Shown in pieces: positions 45,719 through 58,570 of a stretch of DNA of 64,000 nt (its first letter is position 1; every line of letters begins with the position of its first letter). Under the pieces are notes generated by a model. That model made no database searches. It worked only from the letters and a program-made list of their open reading frames with translations, and was not told where the DNA came from. Location: assembly GCA_026874595.1 (NCBI GenBank), contig CM049312.1, positions 50,223,429 through 50,287,428 on the forward strand, given 5' to 3'. The position numbers and the translations under genes are program-made. The DNA is from Sipunculus nudus (lineage: Eukaryota; Annelida; Sipuncula; Golfingiida; Sipunculidae).

Positions 45719-47449
45719 GTGAGTGTATTTGTAATTGGCTGGAATGTATGTAAACAATGCCTCCCGCATTGTACATTTTATTCCGAAAGAGAACCTTGGC
45801 AACCAGAAATTCTTCCCAATTATTTGTAGCAGGTATTTAATAAATAGTATTGTGCATGTACACCTAACGTGATGACTGACGCATGCTTGCCCATGGACTT
45901 TCACTTTCATAAAACTTTCAAAATGCTTATGATGACAATATTATTACTAAAAAATTGTAATTAGCAACATCGATTAGGATACATTTTACCTTATATGCAA
46001 CTATTAAATAAGCCACATAATTTAACAATACCTGAGGTGCTGTGCTAGCTGTCCTCAGTGAGATTTTGTCCCCAGTCACCGAGAGTGGTCCATGCACACT
46101 AGCTGTGGCCACCAAGGGTGATTAAAATGTTAGATATAACTAGGGTGTATCTAAAACCTGGAGATCTCTGGCGGGAGATCAAAATAAAACGTGGAAATCG
46201 CAATATCTTAATTAATAAGGCAGGGATTAATATTAAACCTTTCCAATACGTACACTCCTTAATGACAGCTACATCAAATATGATATTTAATATGCAAGTG
46301 CACAAAGTATTAATTGAGTTATCCAACAGATGCCGCCACCTACATATCTGACTTTCCCGCTTTGACATGTTATATTGTTTACGAGTCTGATTGATTTGAA
46401 CTGACAAAACAATATGTATAGCTTCCAACTGGAATGTTAATTCATATAAATTTTATTTTCTGATATAAAATAAAATGATTATAAGATATTGATATGTATT
46501 GGATATGTTATTTATATATATCTATATGATATGATAAACTGTTTTTATAAACTAATTATATTTTCTTGTATATAATAAAAAATTATATTAATCGGTATTA
46601 TTATTTGTTTACTTAATATGTTTAAACAATATACATATTTTATTATCTATTTTATTTGGAATTATATAAGCACCCAATGATATGTATCTGTAAAAGCCTA
46701 AACATCCATAATAATCTCAGGTATATCTCATTTTATTAAGGCAAAATTCAGTTACAGTAAGCTGATACACAAATTATAGTTGAAAACTTAAAATATATGT
46801 ATCTCTTAGAGACCCACGTACCACTTGAACGTGCATGATCCGGTCCCATGCAAAGTGCGTAGCTACCATATACGGTAATAGGGGAGGAGCGTTGTTTTGT
46901 TTGGTAAACAAGATCAGACATGTGCATGAAAGCCCACCATCCAAAAGTCCATACATAATTAGTATTTAACAAATTATTGTTTCTGAGTAAAAAAAAAACT
47001 GAATTTCAAAAGGCTGGACTGAGAGTTTCTAAAGCCCAAAACACACTAATGCATGCGTCACGCGTGCGTCAAGCGTCAAATCTAGAAAAAGAAGCTCCAG
47101 TCTTTTATCAATGAAAAAACAGACAAACGCGAGCGTCATGCACTCGTCAAGCGTCAGCTATCGATCCTGGAGCGATTTTTTATGTGTGCTGCGTGCTTGC
47201 CGCGTGGGGAGTCCTGATAATGACATAACTATAGAGAGTGTTTCCCTCTCCAGCACTCGCATTAGATATTAAACTGTGGGTAAAACATTTGTTATAATTC
47301 ATTGAACTATAAATATTCATTTGTATCTTGATAGAAAACATGCAACAAAGCAAAACAAATATATACCAGGTAAATATCGTTAAGAATAGTGACTGAATTC
47401 TGTCATATTTAAAATATGTTTGGTCACAAACAGATACATATCTGTATAC
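45719..47449 (+). other. TTC28-like intron 1, first part
   Basis: AT-rich, notably at 46430-46690. No exon recognised. CpG-rich 'GCGTCACGCGTGCGTCAAGCGTC' type repeats at 47055-47210 are of unknown nature. Confidence 0.5.
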
Positions 47450-50118
47450 ATTTAAATCAGGGCTGGCAATTTCTTCCGAGAGGCGGTTTCTTCCTTAGAA
47501 ACTTCCAGCGTGGAAGAAATAGTTTCCTCCATTTCTTCTGGAAGAAACTTTCAAATTTCATGTGAGAATATGTAAAACTAATAGAATTTTAGCTTTATTT
47601 TTGCTCAAACATAATCTGTTCCATCTTATAAAGGTTTATATTAATAAAAAGTGTTATCTTAGAACCAGGTGATTTCCGAAAAAGTGCAGCTTCACTCCAT
47701 GCAGTTACCCCTGACTGCATAGAGAGGCAGGTTATGGAGAAACCAGGTCATAATTAACAGGGTTTCATCCCCTTTACCAATCAAACAGTCAAACTGCTCA
47801 TTATATAACAGATTACTACCCTGCAGATACTCATGTACAGAAATAGGGTTTCTCATATTTTTTAAGTACTAGTATTTCCTAGTTTGGCATAATTCACAAC
47901 AAGCTCAGGAATAGACTTGGTGTTTGCAGGGCTGAAAAATTGATGTCTTGCTATTGCATGCTTTGTGGTAACTTAGATGTAGATTACTAACAGGAACTGA
48001 TTATGCTCCACTATGATTTTCAACAGAACTTACAAAAATTATTGGTGAATAGCATAAATTTAAATGAATGATAATTTTTAAATTCAACTGGTGATCACTG
48101 ATTAGTCATAGTGTAATATGACACCGCTAGGATATTCATATTGTTAAGTCATACAAAGGCAAGCAATTAATTGTCAGCGAACCTGTGAGCTTATGCGATG
48201 GTATGGCGCCGTCCGTCATCTGTACATTAACCCACAGTATCTTGAAAACGGCAAGAGTTGGCATCACAAAATTTTCTGCAAAAAATTAGTCATCTAAAAA
48301 CTCTATCAGATTTTGCTTTATTTTTTGGTCAACTGCATTTTCTTAGATTTGATGAGTAAAAAGCAAAAAAAGGTGAAAAAATCTTCTTCTTCGAAACTGT
48401 TCAGCCAAATTGTCCAATATTTCACAGAAATGAATCCTGGAACAATCTTTCTCAAGTTTGTTCAAATAGTTTTAAGTTCAGTGATTTTTGGCCAAGTTAC
48501 AGAAAACTGAAGTTAGTCATCTGTCCAAAAAAGCATACTAAAATTACAATCTCAGTAACGGCTGGAGCTATCATCACCAAATTTTATGCCAATGTTGGTC
48601 ACATGAGTCATATCTGAAATCGAGGTATAGGTGGCGCCACCTGCATTGGTCTTTATTGTAGGGGGGGTCATCAGTGCCTGTATCATACTGACGGCTACAA
48701 AAAACTTCTTCTCTGAAACCATATGGCCACATTGTTTAATATCACACAGAAATGATCCTAGGGTAGTGCTTTCTGAAGTTTGTTCAAATGGTCTCAGTTC
48801 AGTTATTTTCGCTGAGTTATGGAAAGCTGAATTTAGTCATATGCCATAACAGCCCATTTTAGCTCAGTGGCTACAAAGGTCTTCTCAAAAACCACTAGGC
48901 CAAATTCTTAAATCTTACACATTAATTATCCTTAGATGTTGATAATTCAAGTTGTTCAAATGGTTTTGGTTCAGTGATTTTTGGCTGAGTTATGGGAAGC
49001 TTAAATTAGCCATTTTGCTGTATTTTCCCATATTAGTTATAAACCTGTAAAATGTTTTTTTGACTGATGCCACTGAGGCCAATTTGTTTAATATTTTACA
49101 AGTATAATCCCCTGAATAATTCTTATAATAATTGTTTTTAATGGTTCCAAAGAATAAATTTTGGCTGAATTATAAAGATTGAATTGAGTCATTTTACCAT
49201 ATATGTTAGCTGTGTGAAGCAGATACATTGAGCCTGGCACCAGTTTATCAGCATCAGTTGCATCATGCCTCTATAGACATTTAGATTTCAGGTTATCTAT
49301 GGTTAATATTGACAAGAATGTTTTTTAAAACTTTTAAAAAATGTAGATTTATGATTATTAGATATTCCTCATGCCAGGCAATGTTTAAAAATCACAGGTA
49401 TACAGCTCTCTGTGGGTATATAAAGACAGCTGTACATGGATTATAAATAATTGGTATCCATACTCAACTTAATTCAAGATTTTGCCATCAGTGAGATGAA
49501 TCTGTATTATAATTATGCATTCAGTATGCATCAGTAGTAATTTTTGGCGAACCTGAGAGCTAATGCGATGGTGTGGCAGTGTCCAGCGTACATCGTCTGT
49601 ACATTAACCCAAACTATTTTGAAAACAACTAGAGCTAGCATCATGAAATTTAATGCCAAAAATTAGCCATCTGAAAATTCTGCATTTTCTAAGATTTTAT
49701 AGAGAAAAAGCTAATAAACATTTAAAAATCTTCTCCTCCAAAATAGTCTACCCAAATTGTTCAATATTTCACAGAAATAATCTTTTATACAATCTCTCTC
49801 AAATTTGTTTGAATGGTTCAAGTTCAGTGAATTTTGGCCGAGTTACAGGAAGTTGAACTTAGTCATCTGTCCAAAAAAGCACACTAAAATGACATTCCCA
49901 GAAACGGCCAGAGCTATCATCACCAAATTTCATGCCAGTGTTGGTCACATGAGTCATATATGAAATTCAGGTGTTGGTGGTGCCACCTGCATTGACCTTT
50001 TTCTGTACTGGGGTCATCTGTACATTAACCCATAATTTCTCAGGAATAGCAGGAGCTACCATCCCCAGATTGTATGCAATAATCTGTCACATATCAAATG
50101 TTGTGGGATTCAGCTTAT

Positions 50119-52543
50119 TTAGCGAACCTGTGAGCTTATGCAATGGCGCAGCGTCGTCTGTCCGTCTTCAGCCGTCCGCCGTCAAGGGCTGGTTTTCCGC
50201 AGTCCATGGCTGGAAGTCAGAAACTGTCGGAGCTAGCAGCTCCAAATAACATGTAAGAATTCGTCACATGTGAAACTTGGTGCCCTGGAGCTTATTATTG
50301 GGTATCTGAATTAATTTAGATTTTATAGAGAATAAGCTTAAAAACCTTTAAAAATCTTCTTCTCTGAAACTGTCCAGCCAAATTGTCCAATATTTCACAG
50401 AAATGATCCCTGGAACAATCACTCTCAAGTTTATTCGAATGGTTCCAGTTCGGAGATTTTTGGCCGAGTTACAGGAGGTTGAACTTAGTCATCTGTCCAA
50501 AAAAGCACACTAAAATTTAAATCTCAGAAACGGCTAGAGCTATAATGACCAAATTTTATACCAATGTTTGTCACATATGTCATATCTGATTTTGAGGTAT
50601 TGGTGGCGCCACCTACATTAATGTGTTTTTTACAAGCGAAAATGTAATTTTAAACTCTTCTAGCTTATACACTTATTTTTGATGAAACTGTTCAGCTGAT
50701 TGGTTTAAACTTTACAAGAATTATTCTGTGGTAGGGTTCTGCCAGTTTTATAAGAATAGATAGGGTAAATACAGTTTTAAAAAAGCATTGTAGCCAATTG
50801 AAAAAGGCTTTCTGTATTTAAAAAAAAGATTTGACTTCATGCAGCCAAGTCAAGAGGTCACTCAGTACAAACAGGTGGGGTCCAGACATCACCATGGCAA
50901 CTGACCCGGCTCTGGGGGGGTGTCTAGACAATGTGTCTAGATGTCTAGACACAGTGTCTAGACGTCTGGACACAATGTTTAGATGCAGAATTCCCAGATT
51001 ATTTGAACTATATCTTTCAACTGTTTGAAAAAACTTGGTTTGCATTTAGAGCGAATCACGTTTATCACCAGGTCACATGTGAACTGCTGCGCCTTCATTT
51101 TTGGTTGACCTCTGACCTTCCTTGCTGCCATGTGTCCATTTGTGCGTCTGTTTCCACACATAAACCGACATATCTCGGGAACCGTTTGACTGATCAGGCT
51201 AAAAATTTTGCACAAATGTAGCCCTCTGATAGCTTTATAACATACACTAAAAATGGTGGCACCACCTGCAACCATTTTTGCACAACGTCCATCTGTTCAT
51301 CTGCCTTGGGATAATATTACTCATATCTCAGCAGTGGTTTGATTTATCCACCTGAAATTTTGCAGGTTCATACATCCTGGATAGCTTTCTCGATTTTATG
51401 ACAGGTGGCGCCACCTACATTCACATTTACTCTGTAGACATCCAAGCTCATATCTCGGGAACCGTTTGACCGATTGGGCCAGAGTTTGCATGTGTAAAGA
51501 TCTAACATAGCTCTTTATCATAGGCAAAACTGGTGGTGCCACCTGCAACCACTTATGCACAGTGTCTATTTGTTCATCTGCCTTTGGATAAAATCACTCA
51601 TATCTCAGCAGTGGTTTGACTTATCCACCTGAAATTTTGCAGTTTTATACATCCCGGACAGCTCTCTTGATTTTATGACAGGTGTCGCCACCTACATTCA
51701 CATTTACTCTGCAGATATCCAAGCTCATATCTCGGGAACCGTTTGACTGATTGGGCAAAAAGTTCTTCATCATAGGCAAAACTGGTGGCGCCATCTGCAA
51801 CCACTTATGCACAGCGTCCATCTGTTCATCTGATTGGGATAAAATCACTCATATCTCAGCAGTGGTTTGACCCTTCCACCTGAAATTTTGCAGGTTTATA
51901 CATCATGGACAGGTTTCTCAATTTTATGACAGGTGGCGCCACCTACATTCACATTTGCTCTGCAGACATCCAAGCTCATATCTCAGGAACCGTTTGACAG
52001 ATTAGGCCAAAATTTTGCATGTGTATAGATCTCACATAGCTCTTTATTATAGGCAAAACTGGTGGCGCCACCTGCAACCACTTATGCACAGCATCCATCT
52101 GTTGATCTGCCTTGGGATAAAATCACTCATATCTCGGCAGTGGTATGACTTATCCACCTGAAATTTTGCAGGTTTATACATCCTGGACAATTTTCTCGAT
52201 TTTATGACAGGTGGCACCACCTACATTCACGTTTAAGCTGCAGACATCCATGCTAATATGCAACACACCAAGCTCTATTCCCCTTGCAACTTAATCCATG
52301 CCTCACTTCTCCCTTCCCACTCTGATTTCTGCGGATACACATAGTGGCTTGTCGACTACCCATTTTCTGGTTTAAATGTCCTAGTCCGAAACTTGCAGGT
52401 CAGAAACGTCCATTTTGCTGAAATCATAATGACTAAGGTAGATATGCAGGACTTAGGAGGATCAATATTAAATTTAAAAAATAAACCTCCATTCATACTC
52501 CTAAACTTTGCACAGGTTCACATTAGGCCTGTAGGCCTTGTTT
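50119..52543 (+). mobile_element. Composite family-2/family-4 element, copy B
   Basis: Start GCGAACCTGTG 50122-50132; 3' end CACAGGTTCAC from 52511, then hairpin AGGCCTGTAGGCCT 52525-52538. It contains the reverse family-4 segment with the same junctions as copy A: CTTGGTTTGCATTTAGAGCG at about 51032 and CTGCGGATACACATAGT near 52330. Palindromes are exact at 50602, 51405, 51931 and near 52060. It lacks the hAT insertion of copy A. Confidence 0.78.
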
Positions 52544-53249
52544 GCTATCTGCATTAACTTTATAGAGGAAAAGCTGAAAAACTTTTAAAAGTCTTCTTCT
52601 TGTTAACGTTCCAGCCAAATTTTTCAATATTTTACAGAAATGATTCCAGAGGCAAGCCCTCTCAAGTTTGTTCAAATGGTTTGCATTTGATGAATTTTAG
52701 TGGAGTTACACAAATTTGAACAGTCATTTGGCCAAGGAGGCATACTGACATAGTGATCTCAGAAATGACATAAGCTAGCATTACCAAGTATTGTGCAAAT
52801 GTTGGTCACATGACGTACATTGACCTTTTTTTTATGGGCAAAACTCACAATTTTAGCCTCTTTCAGCTTAAAATGTTTATGATGAAACTGTTAAGTTGAA
52901 TCGTTCACTTTTTCAAAAGAATTATCCTAGGACATAGTTTTGTCAGTCATATCAGAAAAGCTAAAGTTTGTCTTGTGGCCATTACTATGTATATTTCAAA
53001 CTGAGGACTGCAAAACTGTTCTTCTACAAAATTACTGTTTCAATTATAACTTCTGTAACATTGCACAAAAATTATTCTTTGGTGGCCTTTGTTCAAGTTT
53101 ACTTGAATGATTTTTGGCAGAATTATTGGACCTTTAACAATGAAAGAACTGCATCTTTTATTATTCTAGATATTTTGATAAAAAGTTTATGAATATGTCA
53201 GCTTGAAAAAAAAGCATTTTAGCTAAAGTCTTTCAGTATGTGTAAACAG

Positions 53250-53935
53250 ATTCACCAGCACTCCAAGATTGTGTCTGTATCTTTAAATAGGTTGAGAAAC
53301 TGCCAACTGTTTCAGATTTGGCAACTGATCAAGAGTTCATTCAGTACAGCCAGATTTAGGTCAAGAGTTCAATCAGTGCAGCCAAGCACAAGGCATGTGG
53401 TCACCTCATGGGTGACATGTGAACACCTCATGGGCACCATGTGAACACCTCATGGGCACCATGTGATCACTTCATTGGTGTCATGCCAGGGCAGGGCCCC
53501 TGCATGAGCTTATGCAATGGTGTGGCTACTATTTCAGACTTGGCAACAGGCTAGAGGTCAGTCTGGATCTATTTATAGCTCTGGCAGACCGCCAACTGTA
53601 TCAGATTAGGCAACAGGTCAATAGTTCACTCAGTGCAGCCAGGTATGGGTCAGGAGTTCACTCATTGCAGTAGCTGCATTCTGTTTATAGCATTGGCAGA
53701 CTGCATACTGCATCAGATTTGGCACCAAAGTTCAGCCTTGATCTATTTATATCTTTGGCAGAGTGCCAACTGTGTCAGATTATGGTCAAGATTAGGTCAA
53801 GAGTTCACTCAGTGCAGCCAGGTACAGGTCAAAAGTTCACTCAGTATAGCCAGGTTCAGGTCATGATTTCGCTCAGTGTACTGCACTGAGCCAGCAGATT
53901 TGTCATAGTTCACTCAGGGCAACTGCCTTTCTCAC
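53250..53935 (+). repeat. Irregular minisatellite
   Basis: Repeated 'CAGGTCAAGAGTTCACTCAGTGCAGCCAGGT'-type and 'CTTTGGCAGACTGCCAACTG'-type blocks, with a short 'CACCTCATGGGCACCATGTG' run at 53400-53470. Non-coding. Confidence 0.6.
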
Positions 53936-53959
53936 CTAAGCCTATTCAGCCCCATGCAT

Positions 53960-54310
53960 CAGACTCAAGCTAAGTTTGATGTATTGGCCTGATATTTTGA
54001 CCTGTCTTTGTGCTTTGATGGCTTTCTTGTTCACAAGACAGGTGTCGCCACCTACAATGACTTTTGCACAGTGTATGTGCCTGCTTATTTCTACAGAGGA
54101 ATTTGATATATCAGCCTGAAATTGGGCATATATATACATATTGAATACCTTTGTCATATACAAGACTGGTGGTGCCACCTACAATAATTGTTGCACAGTG
54201 TGTGTCCCAGCTTATTTTCAGGAGGGGTTTGATATATCTGTCTGAAATTGGGCATATGTATATCTCTGAAAGCTTTCTTGTATACAAGACAGGTGGTGCC
54301 AACTACAATA
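53960..54310 (+). repeat. ~125-bp core monomers, second locus
   Basis: Three monomers of the type seen at 4640-5030 (TTTGATATATCAGCCTGAAA, then TATACAAGACTGGTGGTGCC), with variant palindromes near 54042, 54168 and 54291. Confidence 0.65.
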
Positions 54311-55104
54311 TTTTTGTGTTGTGTGCACCAATGCCAGAATTTCAGCAGTAATGTTTGTGTAATTGTTTCTTATTCAAAATGTTTAGTACTTGCATTGTTC
54401 ATATACATGAGAAGTAATGGTCCAGCATTGAAGCTTTATACCTGGTGTATTTCCCAATGCACAGGTTCACATTAGGCCTGTAGGCCTTGTGTTATATTTT
54501 GTAGAAAGTGCAGTTTCCATACTTTTTAGATTCTACCCTAGATAGTAAGTATGTAACAATGCATGCACCTTGGCAGCTATGCACTTGACTGTTATGATAC
54601 AAGATGTGAAAATTGTAGTATATCAATCTGTAATTTTCTATCATACAAAAGTAACATTGCTGAGTGACACAAATTTGGTAAAAACTAATTACAAATACAG
54701 AAAACTTTCTCTAACCCACGTGAATACAAGTAGACATTTAAACAAGAATCTTTTCTTAATGAACATGTCAACACATACAATGCAACACTACATACTTAAA
54801 TAGTTGAAATACAAATCCATCAGCTGCAATTTTGGCAATACTATAAGAATAAAACTAACATAATTATATTTAGATTAATCGGAGTATTGTTCCTGTACAC
54901 TGATTAAAAGTCATATTGTTTTATTTTATTCAAAAGAAATAAAAATGTTTTTGTAAATCACACTTTCATTCTTACTGTCCACTAAATTCCACTTTCATCC
55001 AATACTTCCGGAAGAAAGTGGAGGAAACCCCATTTCCTCGAATTTCTTCCAATGTCTCAGAAGAAATACATTTCTTCCGGGAGAAAACCAACCCTGATTT
55101 AAAC

Positions 55105-56394
55105 CAATGCGGATTATCAAAATTACTATTTTTTACAAAGATAAACAAAAAATACAATAGGTGCTTGGTTAATACCATCCAATCTGATGCATGTTAGCCA
55201 CGTTAGTGTGTTTTCAATTTGTCGTGAGCTGCGCGCGTGGCACAAGCGTCATGCTTGAAATGCCCATTTAAGTCTCTTTTGAGATTAAGCTGGAATTTGT
55301 CGCTATGATTCATGGGAGTACATCACTCTTCTGGTTTAGCGTGACCTAGAATCTTGAGCACATATTGACTGTGGGATCACAACAGAGGGACCATGCAACA
55401 ACAAGTTTCCTGAGCTTGTTTGTTTGTAAGGAATTAAAATATAGGAGACACGAGGAAAGGGTAGGCCTAAAAATGATAATGCCATGAAATTGTGATTAAC
55501 TGGATTATATAAAATATTTTTGACAGTCGATCGGTGAGCACGGCTCAGTTATGCAATGGCCTGTTATTTATTTCAATATGATGGTCAATGGTGCTTGGAT
55601 ACAATAATACATCCTACATTTAGACACTTTGTCAAGATGATATAATTTTATTTCCAGAAATTATATAAACCTTTAGTTTAACTTCAGGAAGAGATATTCT
55701 TGTTTTGTGCCATGAAAGTTTTTTCACACAAATGACACACTGCCACACGTTTACTAACAGGGACTTGCACCACTAACAAATGACCTCTGTGCAGCGTGTG
55801 CTTGTTTAATTGTCATTGATCTGCAACTGACTTCTGACTTTGCTTTGGAAACAAGGCAAGTAATATCAAATTAAGAGAGCTGTGGTTTATTTTTGCAAAT
55901 AAATTATATTTTAAGTTTTAAACCTGTTTAACAAACCTCCTATGTGTATGTTCATGTTATATACACAGCACCACCAAAAGCCTATTTTTGCACATTCATT
56001 ACACGATTAAAAATTCTGCAAAGTTTCATGATGATAGCTGCAGTGGCTTTGGAGATATTTAGGAACACCTGGTGGAAGCTACACCAGCGCATAAATTGGC
56101 AGAGTGAACAAAAAACATGGTGCTTCATCGTAGCCAACAATTACACCACAACATTCGGGCCTTTTTAAAATAAACTGATAGGGGCCTGCAAGTCATTATA
56201 TGAATCATTATATATGAAGCTTTATAGTTATAAATTTAGAAAATACTTCAGGCAGCTGGCTTGTTCCATTCAACTAAACTCTGCAGCAAACAACTACAAA
56301 GATAGACACAAACTTACAATAGCATCTTGACCCTTTGCTCTTCAAAAAATTTTTTATAATATTGAAAGTGTATTATTGGAAAAAGAGGGATAAT
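55105..56394 (+). other. TTC28-like intron 1, last part
   Basis: No exon found. 55955-56165 resembles another diverged core repeat (CAGCACCACCAAAAGCC, 'AAAGTTTCATGATGATAGC'), of unknown family. Confidence 0.5.
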
Positions 56395-56560
56395 ACAATT
56401 CTCTACGCTGGCGACCCGGTTCGATCCCTTGGGTGGCTATGAGAGTGGGTTGTAGTTGCCCGTCCAAGGCCTGGGGATTTTCTCCGATTACCTCCACCTA
56501 TACAGTCTACACAACGCCAAAATCTTAGCCATGGAGTGTAAAATTAAGACCTAGTACCCA
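56395..56560 (+). repeat. SINE-like fragment
   Basis: GACCCGGTTCGATCCC contains a tRNA-like B box (GGTTCGATCCC). About 60 bp later 'GGGGATTTTCTCCGATTACC' resembles the conserved central block of several invertebrate SINEs. The A box is lost, so it is 5'-truncated. Family inferred. Confidence 0.45.
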
Positions 56561-56574
56561 GGGTTGGAAGTGTG

Positions 56575-56885
56575 TCAGGGAAGAAAGGTGTATTTTCATA
56601 CCCCAACAGTTAGGGTTGGGAGGGCATTGTTAGGGCAGTAAGTGTGTCAGGGCAGGAATGTGTATCTTCCTACCTTAATGGTTAGGACAAAAGTGTCAGG
56701 GCAGGAATGTGTACCTTCCCGCCCTAATTGTTAGGACAAAAGTGTCAGGGCAGGAATGTGTACATTCCCGTCCTTATTGTTAGGAGAAAAGTGTCAGGGC
56801 AGGAATGTGTACCTTCCCGTCCTTATTGTTAGGAGAAAAGTGTCAGGGCAGGAATGTAAAACTTCCTGCCCTAATTGTAAGGACA
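56575..56885 (+). repeat. ~60-bp minisatellite before TPR exon
   Basis: About five units containing 'AGTGTCAGGGCAGGAATGTG' with spacing near 60 bp, ending 38 bp before the splice acceptor at 56922. Units are very alike, so the copy number is probably polymorphic. Confidence 0.75.
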
Positions 56886-56922
56886 TGTAGGACTGCATAG
56901 AAAATTTTATTGACTTTTCCAG

Positions 56923-57198
56923 GGAAGTGTGACAGGAGCTTCAGGATCAGGATTGGAGGAATCAGTAGCAGAACCTGATAGGGAAGATTTGTTGAATAAG
57001 ATAGAGGAGAGTACCAAGGCAGTCCAACGAGGGGACTACAAAACAGCAGTCACACTGTACACACAGGCTCTAACACTGGATGCCACCAACCATATCCTAT
57101 ACAGCAACAGGTCTGCAGCATTTCTTCAGCTTGGTCTTCCTGAAAAAGCACTCATAGATGCCCGTAAAGCCAAAAAACTTCAACCTACCTGGGGCAAG
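56923..57198 (+). CDS. TTC28-like TPR exon
   Basis: Acceptor TTGACTTTTCCAG (56910-56922) and donor AAG|gtaact (57199) bound 276 bp, phase 0 at both ends. The product begins with GSVTGASG and an acidic leader, then two TPR helices: LLNKIEESTKAVQRGDYKTA (helix A-B of repeat 1) and HILYSNRSAAFLQLGLPEKA with KAKKLQPTWGK (repeat 2). The GDY..A...Y..AL..D and YSNRSAA signatures fit the N-terminal TPR pair of TTC28, a large scaffold with many TPRs linked to midbody and cytokinesis. STIP1-like co-chaperones have a similar pair, so orthology needs the following exons, which are outside the window. Confidence 0.8.
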
Positions 57199-57505
57199 GT
57201 AACTCACAAACTTACTTGATGATTATTTACTTCACAGTGTGCTGCACAATCTTCAACTGCTGTTAAACATCACCTCATTATGACAGCCCCCCAGGTGTTC
57301 TAGTTGATGTCTGCATTCCTACAACAGGGTTTGGTTTTGTCCAGATAAAACTTGTTTAATCCAGGACAATGGATAAAACTGTGTTTATCTGGTTTTATTC
57401 AGTTCTATCCAGATTATACTGGATTAAACTGGATCAAACTAGGATTAACCTTGTAAAATTTAATTATATTAACACAAATGCTAATCTGAATTATTAATCA
57501 GAAGG
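57199..57505 (+). other. Intron start, GGATTAAACT-type short repeats
   Basis: 57340-57450 holds irregular repeats of CTGGATTAAACTGGAT type. No other feature. Confidence 0.5.
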
Positions 57506-57899
57506 TTTTTAGCTCAGCTGACTATAAATCATTTGAGCCATAGTCAGGGTCCATTGTCCGTCGTCCGTCTGTTCGGCCCTCTGTCTGTCCTTTAGACTGG
57601 CATGTTTTGAAACCATTAGACCTATGAATCTTAAATTCAGCATACCATTAGATGTCCTAAGATTTCCTACCAAACAAAAAACTGGGTCTCTGCTATTTTG
57701 TTCCTTCGAGAAGTAGTAAAGGAAAAACCTCAAATTTCCATTAAAAACCTATTATCACATTTCAGGACTGCCTAATATCAAAAACCACTTATCTGTTTTT
57801 CTTAATATTTACCTGGAGTATTCTCCTATATACTTCCTATGTACATTCCAGAAATTAAGACTGTTCCTGTTCTTGACAAGCGGTGCCCTATAGTGATCA

Positions 57900-58570
57900 C
57901 CGTCAGTGACACTTTCTTTCGCACGCGATAACTCAAAAACAACATACTGCAGCTTTCCCAAATTCACAGGTATGATTGGTACTTATGTTGGCTCCAGACG
58001 TATCAAATTACAGACTTGTCGGAATTCAAATATGGCCGCCAACGCCCAATCGCTGATTTTCTTTAGCATGCGATAACTCAACAACAACAACTTACTGCAG
58101 CTTTCCCAAATTCACAGGGATGATTGGTACTTATGTTGGCTCCAGACCTATCGAATTACAGACTTGACAGAATTCAAATATGGCCGCCACAGCCCAATCG
58201 CTGATTTTCTTTCGCACGCAGTAAATCAACAACAATATACTGCAGCATTCTGAAATTCACAATGATGATTGGTACCTATGTTGGCTCCAGACCTATCGAA
58301 TTACAGACTTGTCAGAATTCAAATATGGCCACACAGCCCAATCGCTGATTTTCTTTCGCATGCGATAACTCAACAACAACAACTTACTGCAGCTTTCCCA
58401 AATTCACAGGGATGATTGGTACTTATGTTGGCTCCAGACCTGTCGAATTACAGACTTGTGGGAATTCAAATATGGCTGCCACAGCCCAATCGCTGATTTT
58501 TCTTTTGCACACGATAACTCGGCAACAACATACTGCAGCTTTCCCGAATTCACAGGGATGATTGGTAACG
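57900..58570 (+). repeat. ~147-bp tandem array
   Basis: Units begin TTTCTTTCGCACGCGATAAC near 57913, 58057, 58207, 58349 and 58497, with 'GATTGGTACTTATGTTGGCT' and 'AATTCAAATATGGCCGCC' blocks. It is preceded by a family-3-like AAGCGGTGCCCTATAG remnant (57878-57893). It lacks the GGTGGCGCCACC core. Confidence 0.75.

Larger units (their letters stand above)
48177..54492 (+). mobile_element. Family-2 Helentron-like cluster
   Basis: Sub-terminal starts GCGAACCTGTG at 48177 and GCGAACCTGAG at 49547 are followed by core units with 'TCTTCTYYGAAACYRTYCAGCC' and 'GGTGGCGCCACCTGCATT' (exact palindrome at 48630-48641). A final 3' end, CACAGGTTCAC at 54460-54470, has hairpin AGGCCTGTAGGCCT at 54474-54487. 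The composite copy B is nested inside. Confidence 0.65.
47458..55096. mobile_element. 7.6-kb hAT-type element with nested repeats
   Basis: Ends CAGGGCTGG (47458) and AACCCTG (55096). Beyond these, TTTCTTCC/GGAAGAAA-rich inverted arms extend about 110 bp on each side. The flanking 8-bp duplication is ATTTAAAT (47450-47457) and ATTTAAAC (55097-55104), one mismatch. CAGGG termini and an 8-bp duplication are hAT features. No transposase is seen; much of the interior is family-2 and composite elements. Confidence 0.7.

Noticed and set aside
47037-55215. AAAACACACTAA at 47037 and TTAGTGTGTTTT near 55200 as outer TIRs of another transposon
   Set aside because: Only about a dozen bases match, the neighbouring sequence differs and no clear target duplication is seen.
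56395-56440. A functional tRNA gene at GGTTCGATCCC
   Set aside because: Only a T-arm/B-box-like block is present; no acceptor stem, D-arm or anticodon arm can be folded, so a SINE remnant is more likely.
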